In this document: one piece after another, positions 16,458-26,223 of the stretch | Numbering within the stretch: the stretch's first letter is position 1 | Layout of the letters: each line of letters begins with the position of its first letter | NCBI GenBank assembly: GCA_029983675.1 | Contig: JASBYY010000001.1 | Coordinates: 62,001-126,000 of the forward strand | DNA length: 64,000 nt | Reading direction: 5' to 3' | Source of the DNA: Bacteroidales bacterium | GTDB lineage: Bacteria; Bacteroidota; Bacteroidia; Bacteroidales; F082 | Position numbers and translations under genes: made by a program | Notes under the pieces: model-generated | Told to the model about the DNA's origin: nothing | The model's database searches: none | The model's input: the letters and a program-made list of their open reading frames with translations, nothing else

Positions 16458-17090
16458 ATGCTTATGAAAAATATGAAATGGTTGCTGTTATTGATCGTTG
16501 CCACTGGCATTTTCGCTTGCAGCAAAGTGGAAGACCCCAAGACTATTGTCCTACTTGGAGAGGAAAAATACGTGAAAGATGTCGCTGATATTAATCATGT
16601 TTTTGATTCGCTGTATAAATACTTCGACTCGAAGCATTATTTAACAGGTGACAGTGGGTATTATCCACCTTGTTTTCAGGGAAAATACAAAATGATTCCA
16701 TCGAGAATAGATGGGACTTTTACTGGTATGCCTGATTCCATTATATTTGAATTTTTCGACCAGCATAACCGTGTTGTTTCATGCATATATGACAAACAGA
16801 CTGTCGATACTGCTTATGCTGTAGGTAGTGACAAAAAATTCCGGACGTATTTTACAGTTGGGGATTCTGTTGCATATAATAACAAGTGGTATCCGCAAAC
16901 ACGAGGTGTTGTTGTGACGGGGAAAGTCGACAGTCTGGGAATTTGTGAAGTCCGGGTAGCATTATCTGTTGTTGATTTTGATAAGAGGGGCGAACACATC
17001 GATTTAGATACTATCATTGGAAAATGGATTGTTTATCAAGCGATTAATGATACTGCAATTCGTTTGGACACATTGTATCCTTGTTATTAA
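16458..17090 (+). CDS. Lipoprotein, function unknown
   Basis: This 210-residue predicted lipoprotein has a hydrophobic signal and lipobox ending IFAC (Cys ~21) followed by SKVEDPK. The mature part is rich in Asp, Tyr and Val with no domain I recognise. ATG 16464 is an equally good start. A beta-barrel outer membrane protein follows 40 bases downstream, so the two may work together at the outer membrane. Confidence 0.6.
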   Translation: MLMKNMKWLLLLIVATGIFACSKVEDPKTIVLLGEEKYVKDVADINHVFDSLYKYFDSKHYLTGDSGYYPPCFQGKYKMIPSRIDGTFTGMPDSIIFEFFDQHNRVVSCIYDKQTVDTAYAVGSDKKFRTYFTVGDSVAYNNKWYPQTRGVVVTGKVDSLGICEVRVALSVVDFDKRGEHIDLDTIIGKWIVYQAINDTAIRLDTLYPCY

Positions 17091-17130
17091 TTCTGAAGAA
17101 CTGATCGTTTAGGTTGTAAAATATTGAAAA

Positions 17131-18021
17131 ATGAAGAAGATAGTAATGATTTCGCTGTTGCTTGCATTGTGCGGTACGATGCAGGCGCAATACAGGTCGC
17201 CTCTTAAGACGAAACGGAATAAAAACGACCGTTCCAATGCCATCTCCATTGGCGTAAAGGGTGGTGTCAACTGGCCTTACATGGATTTTACGGATCCGAA
17301 TTTAGCCCAACTGCCGCATAAACCACTGTATGACACATTGTTCCTGTTTCCCCAAACAATTAATGGCACGCGTTCATACAAAGATACGTTGTTGTTGTCG
17401 TTCAAGCCCATGTTCGGAGTGTTTGTCGATATTCCTCTCAACGAACATGTTTCGATTGCGCCTGAAATCATGTATGTGAAACGCGGAATGCGCACCAACT
17501 ACATGAATCGTGATGGTCTAAACGTGGACCATTCTATTCGCTCGCAAAGTGTTGATTTGAGGGTGCCTTTAGTTTTCAACTTCAAGTTAGAAACGTTGCA
17601 GCCTTACGCTTTTGTGGCTCCAGACTTTGGCTTGGTATCGGGAGGGAACATTCAGCAGACCGTGATGAAAAATGACACATTGTTGGTTTCTTATGATAGT
17701 CTGGCCATCAATGCAAGCAACATGAACCCGTTTCATTTTTCCGTGCTTGGCGGCGTAGGGATGCGTTTCAATTTCAACTTCAACAAGTTTTCTATGCTTA
17801 TGAAGATAGAGGCCGCTTATAATTATGGCATTATGGATACGTTTTCAAAGATGGAACACGACGGCACAACACCACCTGTCAATGTGAATGCCTATAATAC
17901 AACGGGGAAACGTCTTACTCGTGGGCTGGAGTGTTGTATCAGCATTGGCATCCCCTTAAAATTTGCAGAAAAGGACGCGTGCTCCAACTTCAAGGATCTC
18001 TATTATTATAATAAGGATTAG
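17131..18021 (+). CDS. Outer-membrane beta-barrel protein (PorT-like domain)
   Basis: The 296-residue protein has a signal peptide (MKKIVMISLLLALCGTMQAQ). It contains alternating amphipathic strands typical of the outer-membrane beta-barrel family of Bacteroidota (SIGVKGGVNWPYMDF near the start, VSIAPEIMYVKRGMRTNY, later FHFSVLGGVGMRFNFNF). It probably sits in the outer membrane; no ligand can be inferred. It is likely co-transcribed with the lipoprotein upstream. Confidence 0.7.
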   Translation: MKKIVMISLLLALCGTMQAQYRSPLKTKRNKNDRSNAISIGVKGGVNWPYMDFTDPNLAQLPHKPLYDTLFLFPQTINGTRSYKDTLLLSFKPMFGVFVDIPLNEHVSIAPEIMYVKRGMRTNYMNRDGLNVDHSIRSQSVDLRVPLVFNFKLETLQPYAFVAPDFGLVSGGNIQQTVMKNDTLLVSYDSLAINASNMNPFHFSVLGGVGMRFNFNFNKFSMLMKIEAAYNYGIMDTFSKMEHDGTTPPVNVNAYNTTGKRLTRGLECCISIGIPLKFAEKDACSNFKDLYYYNKD

Positions 18022-18136
18022 TGGTATATGGTTAGGGATTGGTTGGCATGAATGCCGCCACCTTTAGTATCGACTTGTGAAGCATGGCTGGCGGGTGAAA
18101 TCTCTGCAACCATGCTTATTGCTTTATGAAAATACC

Positions 18137-18144
18137 TACCTTTG
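18137..18144 (+). promoter_or_regulatory. -7 promoter box (TACCTTTG)
   Basis: Overlaps the ATG at 18142, which argues that the BatA-like gene starts at 18166 instead. Confidence 0.5.
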
Positions 18145-18165
18145 CCCATTCATTTTGTAAGACAC

Positions 18166-20193
18166 ATGCAGTTTTTATATCCAAGGATGTTATGGGGCTT
18201 GTTGGCATTGGCCGTACCGATTGCCATCCACTTGTTCAATTTTCGTAGGCATAAGCCTGTTTATTTCAGCAATACGGCCTTGTTGCGTGTCATTGAAAAG
18301 GAAAACGCCAAAACCAAGAAACTGAAATATGTTGTCACTTTGTTGTTGCGCTGCCTGTTTGTCGCAGCCTTGGTGTTTGCCTTTGCTTTCCCTTATAATG
18401 CAAAAATCGACTTGAACACTGATCGAGAAAACAACTTGGTGGGCATTTGCATCGACAACTCCATGAGCATGAAGACGCAATCCTCGCGTTTTACCTTATT
18501 GGAAGATGCCCGTACCGCAGCCCGTGATTTTGTTGCCAAGTCAAAGCCGTCGAATCGTTATGTGTTGATAACCAATAGTTTTGAGGTAGAAAACGAATAT
18601 CCGATGAACCAAGAGGAGATGTTGAGTCGTCTCGACCGCATGAGCCTTGACGGTCCGCCGGTACAACTGAACCGCTTCATCGACCGCTTTGAAATGCTGC
18701 GCAACCGGCATCACTATGAATATGCCACGCTGTTTGTCTATTCCGATTTCCAGAAAGACATGCTCGACCTTTCCGGGCTTGCTGCAGATAGCACGGTGCA
18801 GTTTTTCCCCGTTCCGTTGTCATCGGAATTCAAGTCGAATGTTTATATCGACAGCGTATGGATGGAGTCGCCCATTCTTCAGCCGGGGCTGAGTAATGCG
18901 ATAAATGTTCGCGTGGTAAATGAGGGAGAAAAAGAATGGAAAGGCATTCCGATTCGTTTCACCATCGATGGTGTTTTGGCGGCCTCGACAACGGCGGACA
19001 TTGAAAAAAACAGCACTGTCGAACTGAATATGCAGTTTGTGGTGGAGGCTTCGGGGAAAAAGAAGTGTCTTGTTTCGCTGATGGACCATCCCATCACATT
19101 TGACGACAGCTATAATTTCTTTTTAGACGTACGCCCCAATTTGAAGGTCGTCGAAATAGGCACGGAACCCTCGGCGGCATCGCTTGTTTTTGATGATGAC
19201 GATCAGTTTGACTACAAACGTGTTGATCCAGCCTCTATCAACCTTGCCACCTTGTCAGAGGCGCAGTTTCTGCTGGTCAACGAATCGGCGGTGCTCAACG
19301 AGACCATGCAGCAAAAATTACTTGACTGTGCCGCTTCGGGGGCAAGTCTGGCCCTGTTTCCCGCATCGGGTGACCCGCAAAAACTCGGTTATCTTTATTC
19401 CAAACTGAATGCGGCATTCACGTCAATTGATACGAATGCGAGCAAAGTAAACGAATTGGCGGTGCAACACGCTTTTTTCGATGACATGATTGTCGAAATG
19501 CCGCAGAATGCCGATCTTCCGGAAGTGCGTAAGCACCTGACAATGAGCCGAACGAAAACGTTGACCGCATTGATGCGTATGCAAAACACCGACCCGTTTT
19601 TGTTCACATGCAACTATGGCAATGGTACTGTTTTTCTGTTTGCTTCGGGTATGACGGATGAATGGAGCACCATGTCGGACAATGCACTTTTTGTCCCGTT
19701 GATGCTGAAAATGGCGTTGGTAGGCGGACAGGTAGGACAAATAGCTTACACGCTTGGCGTTGACAATATATTAAAATTCAATGATTTGCGTACCGAAGGC
19801 AACGGCGTTCTGAAACTGCGGAGCGAAGACGGTGCTTTTGAAGCCATTCCTTACTCGTCGAAACGAGACAACAGTACGAATGTGTTTGTCAACGATATGA
19901 TTCCTTCGGCAGGGTTTTACGAATTGTTTCAGGATGATTCCTTGGCGCATGTATTGGCATGGAACGACAGCCGCACAGAGTCGAAAATGGATTTTGCCGG
20001 AAAGGAAGAAGTGCAACAAGCGTTTGAAAATGCCGGGCTTGTGGTCACTGCTGTGCTTGGCATCGATGATTTGGCAACGAACGACCTGATGCTTTCCATG
20101 ATACGGAAAAGCACATTGTGGAAATGGTTCGTGCTGGTTGCACTCATGGCGTTTGTCGGCGAAGTGGCCGTGTTGAGATTTTGGAAAAAATAG
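18166..20193 (+). CDS. BatA-domain / von Willebrand factor A membrane protein
   Basis: The 675-residue protein begins with the BatA (aerotolerance regulator) N-terminal domain: MQFLYPRMLWGLLALAVPI, then HLFNFRRHKPVYFSNTALLR and a second membrane segment (LLLRCLFVAALVFAFAFPY). A vWA-type domain follows, with a metal-site-like DNSMSM. After a long periplasmic region the C terminus has one more membrane span (WKWFVLVALMAFVGEVAVL). Such proteins occur across Bacteroidota near Bat/MoxR genes, but here the gene stands upstream of parC. Precise function is unknown. ATG 18166 is chosen because the promoter box covers the earlier ATG. Confidence 0.75.
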   Translation: MQFLYPRMLWGLLALAVPIAIHLFNFRRHKPVYFSNTALLRVIEKENAKTKKLKYVVTLLLRCLFVAALVFAFAFPYNAKIDLNTDRENNLVGICIDNSMSMKTQSSRFTLLEDARTAARDFVAKSKPSNRYVLITNSFEVENEYPMNQEEMLSRLDRMSLDGPPVQLNRFIDRFEMLRNRHHYEYATLFVYSDFQKDMLDLSGLAADSTVQFFPVPLSSEFKSNVYIDSVWMESPILQPGLSNAINVRVVNEGEKEWKGIPIRFTIDGVLAASTTADIEKNSTVELNMQFVVEASGKKKCLVSLMDHPITFDDSYNFFLDVRPNLKVVEIGTEPSAASLVFDDDDQFDYKRVDPASINLATLSEAQFLLVNESAVLNETMQQKLLDCAASGASLALFPASGDPQKLGYLYSKLNAAFTSIDTNASKVNELAVQHAFFDDMIVEMPQNADLPEVRKHLTMSRTKTLTALMRMQNTDPFLFTCNYGNGTVFLFASGMTDEWSTMSDNALFVPLMLKMALVGGQVGQIAYTLGVDNILKFNDLRTEGNGVLKLRSEDGAFEAIPYSSKRDNSTNVFVNDMIPSAGFYELFQDDSLAHVLAWNDSRTESKMDFAGKEEVQQAFENAGLVVTAVLGIDDLATNDLMLSMIRKSTLWKWFVLVALMAFVGEVAVLRFWKK

Positions 20194-20201
20194 TAATTTT
20201 G
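20194..20201 (+). promoter_or_regulatory. -7 promoter box of parC (TAATTTTG)
   Basis: Follows the BatA-like stop codon directly and precedes an AGGAGT ribosome-binding site and ATG 20223. Confidence 0.55.
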
Positions 20202-20222
20202 CATCGGAGTAGGAGTAAATGA

Positions 20223-23036
20223 ATGATGGATATTAACGATAAAGACGACATTGAAAACAAGAATCTGACAGAAGGCGAAGCAAATCTTCAACAGGAAGAA
20301 ACGCTAAAGGATGCGGAAAACGACAGGAATGACGCTTTCCGTGTCGTGCCGCTTAAAGGCATGTTCGAGAATTGGTTTCTCGACTATGCTTCATACGTCA
20401 TTCTTGAACGTGCCGTGCCTGCCATCGAAGACGGTTTGAAACCGGTACAGCGTCGTATCTTGCATTCTATGGACGAGCTGGAAGACGGTCGTTTCAACAA
20501 GGTGGCCAACATTGTCGGTAATACCATGAAATACCATCCGCATGGCGATGCTTCTATTGGCGACGCTTTGGTGCAGATGGCTCAAAAAGACCTGCTCATC
20601 GAGACCCAAGGAAACTTCGGTAATATCCTTACCGGCGACGATGCAGCTGCGCCACGTTATATAGAGGCGCGTCTGTCGAGATTCGCCAAAGACGTGGTTT
20701 TCAACCCGAAGACCACCGACTGGACGGCATCATACGACGGGCGTAACCGTGAGCCGATCTCGTTGCCGGTGAAGTTCCCGTTATTGCTTGCCCAGGGTGC
20801 GGAGGGCATTGCCGTTGGACTTGCCTCAAAGTTTCTGCCTCACAACTTCATTGAATTGATTGACGCCTCCATCGCCTATCTGCGTGACGAGCCGTTTGTG
20901 TTGTATCCCGATTTTCCGACGGGAGGCCTTATGGATGTGACCAATTACAACGACGGCATCCGGGGCGGCAGGGTCAGAATACGTGCGAAAATCAGCCAGC
21001 AAGATAAGAGAACACTCGTTATTACGGAGATACCTTTTGGCACGACCACGGGGAGTGTCATCGAGAGCATCATCAAGGAGAATGACAAGGGTAAAATCAA
21101 AATCAAAAAGATTGATGATAACACGGCTGAGCAATGCGAAATCATCATTTTCCTGAATGCCGGCGTGTCGCCCGACCAAACCATCGATGCGCTGTATGCC
21201 TTCACGCAGTGCGAGGTGTCCATCTCGCCCAATGCCTGTGTGATTGTCAACGAACATCCCGTTTTTATGGGCGTTTCGGAAATCCTCAGGGCCACCGCTG
21301 ACCGCACGATGGAACTGTTGAGTTGGGAGTTGCGCCTTTTGATAGACGAACTCGAATCCAATTGGCATTGGATTTCGTTGGAAAAACTGTTTTTTGAGAA
21401 AGGCATCTACAAGGAGTTGGAGAAGAAGGACTACGACACATGGGAAGACCAAGTGACAGGCATCGAACGTCGTTTCGATCCTTATCGCGACCTTTTGAAA
21501 CGTGAGATTTCCCGCGATGACGTGTTGAAACTTTGCGATAAGCCTGTGCGAAAGATTTCCGTATTCGACATCAAGAAAGCGGATGAACAATTGGCGGATA
21601 TCGAAACCAAGATAGAAGAGGCGAAGTACAACCTTGATAATATTGTGGATTATACCATCCGCTTCTACGAAACCATCAAGGCGAAATACGGCAAGGGACG
21701 TGAGCGCAAGACCGAAATCCGTAACTTCGACAATATTTCGGCGGTGGCAGTGGCGGCCAATAACGAAAAGCTGTATGTGAAGAAGGAAGAAGGGTTTGTG
21801 TGTACAGGCGATGGCTTGAAACGCGAGAAAGACAAGGAGGCTTATGAGTTTGTGTGCGACTGTTCCGATTTGGACGACATCATCGTGTTTCATGATAATG
21901 GCACATACATGGTGACCAAATTGCAGTCGAAATTATTTGTGGGTCAGCATGTTATACATATCGACGTATTCCGTAAAAACGATGACCGCACCACCTACAA
22001 TGCGGTGTATCGCGATGGAAAGGTCGGCGGTATCAGTTATGTCAAGCGCTTTGCCGTTACCAGTATCACGCGCGACAAAGAGTATGACTTGACCCAAGGC
22101 AAGCCCGAATCCAAGGTGCTGTATTTCACGGCGAACCCCAATGGAGAAGCAGAGATTATCAAGGTGCAGCTCAAGCCGAAACTCAAGATGAAAAAAAGCG
22201 TTTTCGACTACGATTTCGCACAGCTTGCCGTCAAAGGGCGTTCCTCGCGCGGCAACTTGTTGTCCAAGCAGCCCATCAAACTGATTACCAAGCACGATGA
22301 TGGTGTTTCCACCTTGGAGGCACGCGATATATGGTATGACGAAACGGTGCGTCGCCTGAATGCGGAGGGGCGCGGGACTTATCTGGGGGCTTTTGAAGGC
22401 GAGGATCGTATTCTGCAAATCTTTGCCAACGGCGATTTCAAGATCACGTCTTTCGACCTCTCCACCCATTTCGACGATGATATGGTGGAAATCAAAAAGT
22501 ATGACTCCGACGAGGTGTTTTCGGTGGTTTATATCGAAGGCGAAACGCAAAAGTACTATCTGAAACGCTTTGCCATCGATATGGATACAAAACTGAATGT
22601 GCGCATGTCCTTTGTGGGAGAAAACGAAGCATCGCAATATCTTGGCCATAATACGGATGAACTGCCGCGCCTGCTGCTGAGCTATAAGGTGAGCGATGCC
22701 GGCAAATCCTTCCCCGATGATGAAATCAATGTGGCGGAGTTTATTGCGGTAAAAAGTTATAAGGCCAAGGGCAAACGCCTGTCGAACAAAGAAATTGAAT
22801 CCTATCAGTTTCTTGAGCCTTTTAAACCGGAAGTCACGGAAGAAGATCAGGAGGAAAATGCCGACGAAGAAACCTCGGACATGCTTTCCGATGTGATCGA
22901 CACGCACGATGATCCAATGGAGGTTGTCGATGCAGAGACGGGCGATGACGCTGAAACGGAGAATACGGATGTTTCCAAAAACAAGAAAGGGGGAAATGAT
23001 GTCTTCCAAATGGATTTGTTTGATGATGAAAAATAG
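20223..23036 (+). CDS. parC: DNA topoisomerase IV subunit A
   Basis: This type IIA topoisomerase breakage-reunion subunit decatenates daughter chromosomes. The 937-residue protein has a ~40-residue acidic N-terminal extension. The winged-helix catalytic region follows (LERAVPAIEDGLKPVQRRIL, YHPHGDASIGDALV, AAAPRYIEARLS with catalytic Tyr146), then a coiled-coil stretch and the C-terminal wrapping domain. The tail is acidic and low-complexity (EEDQEENADEETSDM...). The partner parE lies at 59138-61087. The ParC-type HPHGDASI and the Bacteroidota parC length favour ParC over GyrA. Confidence 0.88.
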   Translation: MMDINDKDDIENKNLTEGEANLQQEETLKDAENDRNDAFRVVPLKGMFENWFLDYASYVILERAVPAIEDGLKPVQRRILHSMDELEDGRFNKVANIVGNTMKYHPHGDASIGDALVQMAQKDLLIETQGNFGNILTGDDAAAPRYIEARLSRFAKDVVFNPKTTDWTASYDGRNREPISLPVKFPLLLAQGAEGIAVGLASKFLPHNFIELIDASIAYLRDEPFVLYPDFPTGGLMDVTNYNDGIRGGRVRIRAKISQQDKRTLVITEIPFGTTTGSVIESIIKENDKGKIKIKKIDDNTAEQCEIIIFLNAGVSPDQTIDALYAFTQCEVSISPNACVIVNEHPVFMGVSEILRATADRTMELLSWELRLLIDELESNWHWISLEKLFFEKGIYKELEKKDYDTWEDQVTGIERRFDPYRDLLKREISRDDVLKLCDKPVRKISVFDIKKADEQLADIETKIEEAKYNLDNIVDYTIRFYETIKAKYGKGRERKTEIRNFDNISAVAVAANNEKLYVKKEEGFVCTGDGLKREKDKEAYEFVCDCSDLDDIIVFHDNGTYMVTKLQSKLFVGQHVIHIDVFRKNDDRTTYNAVYRDGKVGGISYVKRFAVTSITRDKEYDLTQGKPESKVLYFTANPNGEAEIIKVQLKPKLKMKKSVFDYDFAQLAVKGRSSRGNLLSKQPIKLITKHDDGVSTLEARDIWYDETVRRLNAEGRGTYLGAFEGEDRILQIFANGDFKITSFDLSTHFDDDMVEIKKYDSDEVFSVVYIEGETQKYYLKRFAIDMDTKLNVRMSFVGENEASQYLGHNTDELPRLLLSYKVSDAGKSFPDDEINVAEFIAVKSYKAKGKRLSNKEIESYQFLEPFKPEVTEEDQEENADEETSDMLSDVIDTHDDPMEVVDAETGDDAETENTDVSKNKKGGNDVFQMDLFDDEK

Positions 23037-23802
23037 TCTGCTTGGAGGTTTGCTGGCCATTGTGCTGCTGTCCGGTTGTAGCTCGCAGCTTAAACTGGCG
23101 CAGAATTTCATCGAAAGAAGCGGCCATGCGAGTGTGGCGGTTTATTTTCCGGAAAAGATCATCACGCAATCGCAACGTGATGCGCAGGATGGGGCAGGTG
23201 CAGCCGTCCTCGACTCGCTCAATCAGGAGGCTTTCCTGAAAATCATGTATGGCGCATTTTCTGCCCAACTGAAGGATTACGGTCTGAACCTCTATCAGCC
23301 TGATGACCCGAATGACGTGCAAGTCGATTCTGTTCATTGGCTGGTGGTGCTTTCCCGTGTCGAGATGCAGGAAAAAGTGACGGAATATGAAGATTACGTT
23401 CCCTTTGACGGAGAAACATACAGCTATGCCTTTCCGTTGAATACGGTCAATGTGGCTTCGTGGTTCGACTTGAACGATGGCACTTGGTCGCCGACATTGT
23501 TCTACGAGCACAACCTTATCGATGCCTTTGACTCCGATATTAATTTTTCGTTCTGGTTAGGACAAACGGATTATGCTTATGCTATCGATACATTGGTTGT
23601 AGGGGATGTGTACCATTATGCCGTCTATCTCGGTAAGTTGTACGCCGGCTACACCTACGACTATATGATGAACAAATACGTTGGCGAGCAGCTAAAACAG
23701 CAAAACCACGAATTAAGCCGTTTCCTGCGTTATGATCCGTACAGCAAGCAGGTGATATATTCCGAAAAAGACGACCGCTTTATCGAACTGAAGGAAGAGT
23801 GA
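23026..23802 (+). CDS. Lipoprotein downstream of parC
   Basis: This ~258-residue predicted lipoprotein starts inside the end of parC (ATG 23023 or 23026; 11-14-base overlap), so the two are translationally coupled. The signal peptide ends in a lipobox VLLSGC followed by SSQLKLAQNFIER. The mature domain is Tyr- and Asp-rich with no motif recognised. The coupling to a topoisomerase gene probably reflects operon packing. Confidence 0.65.
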   Translation: MKNSLLGGLLAIVLLSGCSSQLKLAQNFIERSGHASVAVYFPEKIITQSQRDAQDGAGAAVLDSLNQEAFLKIMYGAFSAQLKDYGLNLYQPDDPNDVQVDSVHWLVVLSRVEMQEKVTEYEDYVPFDGETYSYAFPLNTVNVASWFDLNDGTWSPTLFYEHNLIDAFDSDINFSFWLGQTDYAYAIDTLVVGDVYHYAVYLGKLYAGYTYDYMMNKYVGEQLKQQNHELSRFLRYDPYSKQVIYSEKDDRFIELKEE

Positions 23803-23821
23803 CAAAATAGGGCGGTTTTGT

Positions 23822-24601
23822 TCAGGTCGTTTCTTTTGCCAGTATGGCATCTACTTCCGCTTTCAAATCTTGTGGCTTTACGCTTTTGATACTGCCGTTT
23901 TGCGCGATGCTGATGGATCCCGTTTCTTCTGAAACAACGATAACAAGGCTGTCGTTCTTCTCGCTGATGCCGATAGCGGCACGGTGACGCAGTCCGTAGT
24001 GGCTGGGCAGGTCGTTACGATTGGTAAGCGGTAGGATGCAGTGTGCGGCAACGATGCGGTTTTGGGTGATGACCATGGCGCCATCGTGCAAGGGACTGTT
24101 TTTGAAGAAAATATTTTCGATGAGTTGCGGACTGATACGGGCATCCATGGCAATTCCGGTTTCCACGATATTGTGGATGGCGTTTTGTCGGGTGAGGATA
24201 ATCAGTGCGCCTTGTTTGATCTCGCCCATATACACGCAGGCTTCGCAAATGTTTTTCGTGTCGTATTCAATGACTTTTTGAGTCCTGAAGAACCGAAACC
24301 GGTGGAGTTTCCTGTTGCTGGCCTGTGTGCCAATGGTAAAGAGGAAATGGCGTATTTCGGGCTGGAAAATGATGAATAGCGCAATAAACCCTACGCTGAC
24401 AAAAGCACCTAAGATGCTGCTTAGCATTTCCATTTGCAGTGCGCTGACAACCTGCCAGATGAGAAATATGGCGACGATGCCGACAAAAATGTTGATGCCC
24501 GAAGTGCCTTTCAGCAAGCGGTACAGCCAGTACATGAGCGCAGCGACCAAAATGATGTCGATGATGTCTAAAAGCCGGATGTCAATAAACAGTGGGGTCA
24601 T
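23822..24601 (-). CDS. cdaA: Diadenylate cyclase (c-di-AMP synthase)
   Basis: It makes the second messenger c-di-AMP from two ATP. The 259-residue protein has three N-terminal membrane helices (about residues 8-30, 37-56 and 62-82). The DAC domain follows, with catalytic PLHDGAMVI (DGA 173-175) and GLRHRAAIG (RHR 205-207). The start at 24601 (MTPLFIDIRL) is preferred because the -7 box at 24620-24627 covers the earlier ATG. It converges on the parC operon with a 19-base gap. Confidence 0.92.
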   Translation of the reverse strand: MTPLFIDIRLLDIIDIILVAALMYWLYRLLKGTSGINIFVGIVAIFLIWQVVSALQMEMLSSILGAFVSVGFIALFIIFQPEIRHFLFTIGTQASNRKLHRFRFFRTQKVIEYDTKNICEACVYMGEIKQGALIILTRQNAIHNIVETGIAMDARISPQLIENIFFKNSPLHDGAMVITQNRIVAAHCILPLTNRNDLPSHYGLRHRAAIGISEKNDSLVIVVSEETGSISIAQNGSIKSVKPQDLKAEVDAILAKETT

Positions 24602-24619
24602 ATTAAATGGTTTATGATG

Positions 24620-24627
24620 CAAAAATA
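24620..24627 (-). promoter_or_regulatory. -7 promoter box of cdaA (TATTTTTG)
   Basis: Minus-strand box 19 bases before ATG 24601. Confidence 0.6.
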
Positions 24628-24987
24628 GTTATTTTTAGATGCTTTTGTCCGATAGCGCACTAAAAATATTGTGTCGAAAACAACGCTAATCTGTTATTCT
24701 GGTTTAGTTGGGACAATTGTGATAACGCTAATCACATACAGCCCCCCCATTTGGAATTATTTGATTAACCCGAGTTGTGATTCTTTTGAAGTTCGAGATT
24801 TAAAAACAGCTTCTACCAATAATAATATAGGTGTTAAATCGATGTCAGTATGATTATGTGTCAAAATATCATGTGTAATATGACATGTAATTAATTTACA
24901 ATCAGTCGTTTGTGTTTGTTTGTATGAAAAAGCAAATAAAAAATAGAAATAAAATAACTTTTTTTGCAAACGTATCAAACTTGTTTT
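24628..24987. other. AT-rich intergenic stretch
   Basis: No supported gene. A 60-residue frame at 24671-24853 has one hydrophobic stretch but no promoter or ribosome-binding site. The region separates the conserved block from the accessory patch. Confidence 0.4.
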
Positions 24988-24995
24988 TATATTTG
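24988..24995 (+). promoter_or_regulatory. -7 promoter box (TATATTTG)
   Basis: Lies 65 bases ahead of the truncated von Willebrand gene. Confidence 0.5.
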
Positions 24996-25059
24996 CAAGA
25001 TGATAAAATCAAGTGATAATTCAAGTAATTATTCAGTCTCATAAATAAAAAGTAGTTAT

Positions 25060-25317
25060 ATGATAAGAAGACGTATTACCCTATTTTTGTTATTCGCTAT
25101 CTTCTTGATGGCAAATACCTTGTCGGCTCAGGATGCTGTTGCACGTTTGAAGAAATCCTATCCTTATGTTATGCAGGAATATGGGAAGAGAATGTCGGCG
25201 TTAAAAACTGATTACATCATTGCCATTGATGTTTCGGCGACAATGGAGAATCATAAAGGGGAAGTGGTCCCTGCGTTGACGCGCTTTTTTGAAAAAAAAC
25301 TCCGATTTCCTCGATAA
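25060..25317 (+). pseudogene. Secreted von Willebrand factor A protein, N-terminal remnant
   Basis: Only 85 residues remain: a signal peptide (FLLFAIFLMANTLSAQ) and the beginning of a vWA-type domain (DYIIAIDVSATMENHKGEVV, with the DxSxT/S metal-site start). It ends at ALTRFFEKKLRFPR after a run of eight A residues at about 25293-25300. Intact relatives continue for hundreds of residues. The break is followed within 200 bases by insertion-sequence remnants, which probably caused the loss. Confidence 0.6.
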
Positions 25318-25335
25318 TTGTTGTATTTTTGCTGT

Positions 25336-25416
25336 GTGACATGACGGATGTTTATTTGTTATATTTTCACAACAAAAATACTGATTTTCAGTTAACTATA
25401 CAACATGTCATGTCAC
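25336..25416. repeat. 10-bp perfect inverted repeat
   Basis: GTGACATGAC at 25336-25345 and GTCATGTCAC at 25407-25416 flank a 61-base AT-rich loop. It may be an operator, a stem or the trace of a mobile element. Confidence 0.4.
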
Positions 25417-25489
25417 TTTTTTATTTTTTTCCGCTCATTTTCAATGGGTTATTTTAACTTGCGAAACTTGAATTAATTAAATGCTCAAT

Positions 25490-25508
25490 GTTTAGCGGAC
25501 AGTAATAA
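25490..25508 (+). repeat. Probable insertion-sequence end (copy 2)
   Basis: GTTTAGCGGACAGTAATAA is identical to the reverse complement of 15000-15018. It lies exactly where the open frame of the IS1634-like transposase begins. Confidence 0.5.
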
Positions 25509-26223
25509 ATACAAATACATTATCGGCGCAAGGATCAAGAATGAGCCCGACGAGGTAAGGCAATGGATATTCTCCCTGGAGAAGCGGGACGGGGCGTTTT
25601 ATGAGCGGGCCAAGGGCCATGCGAGGCTTATTGTCGGTTATTCGGAAAGCCGCGCGAAGAAAGACCGTTACAACAGGAACAAGGGTGTCAGACGTCTGGA
25701 AAAGGACTACAAAAGCGGGAAGATAGCCAAGGAGAACATCAATAAAAGGGGGTATAACAAGTTTTTGGAGCTCTCCAACAATGTGGAGGTGACCATCAAT
25801 CGGGAGATGATAAGGGAAGACGAACAATGGGACGGATTAAAAGGGTATGTCACCAATACGGACCTTCCTGCCGGCGAGGTTTACGAACAATACAACGGTC
25901 TCTGGGTCATTGAGCGTGCCTATAGGGTGACAAAGGGCACCCTTGAAATGTGTCCCATGTTTCATTTCACACCCAAGCGCATAGAGGCCCACGTGTGCAT
26001 CTGCTTTGTGGCTCATAAAGTGTACAAGGAGCTGGAAAGGATACTTAGGCTGGGCAATATCGGTTTGAGCGTGGATAAAGTGCTGGATATTGCGAGAACT
26101 GTCACGACAATCAAGGTCAGGCTACCCAAAAGCAACAGGACGATGACAAGAACAATGCTACTGACAAAAAAGCACAAATCGATAGCTGCTTTATTTGATG
26201 AGAATTTTTGGGAAAATTTCTAG
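25501..26223 (+). pseudogene. IS1634-like transposase, C-terminal part
   Basis: The frame is open from about 25489 and reads KYKYIIGARIKNEPDEVRQW, later LKGYVTNTDLPAGEV, YNGLWVIERAYRVTKGTLEM and FHFTPKRIEAHVCICFVAHK. These are the C-terminal half of an IS4/IS1634-type DDE transposase, including the YREK-like block with the last catalytic Glu (VIERAYRVTK). The N-terminal half with the first two Asp residues is absent, so it is inactive. The only ATG far inside (25765) is not a real start. Confidence 0.75.

Noticed and set aside
18052..18112. AAGCATGG/CCATGCTT stem before the BatA-like gene as a terminator
   Set aside because: An 8-base stem with a long loop and no T-run; support is too weak to list.
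20223..23036. Calling the topoisomerase subunit GyrA
   Set aside because: The HPHGDASI motif, the acidic extensions and the ParE-type partner in the same window favour ParC.
24671..24853. 60-residue frame with a hydrophobic stretch upstream of the vWA remnant
   Set aside because: No promoter box or ribosome-binding site and biased composition; likely accidental.
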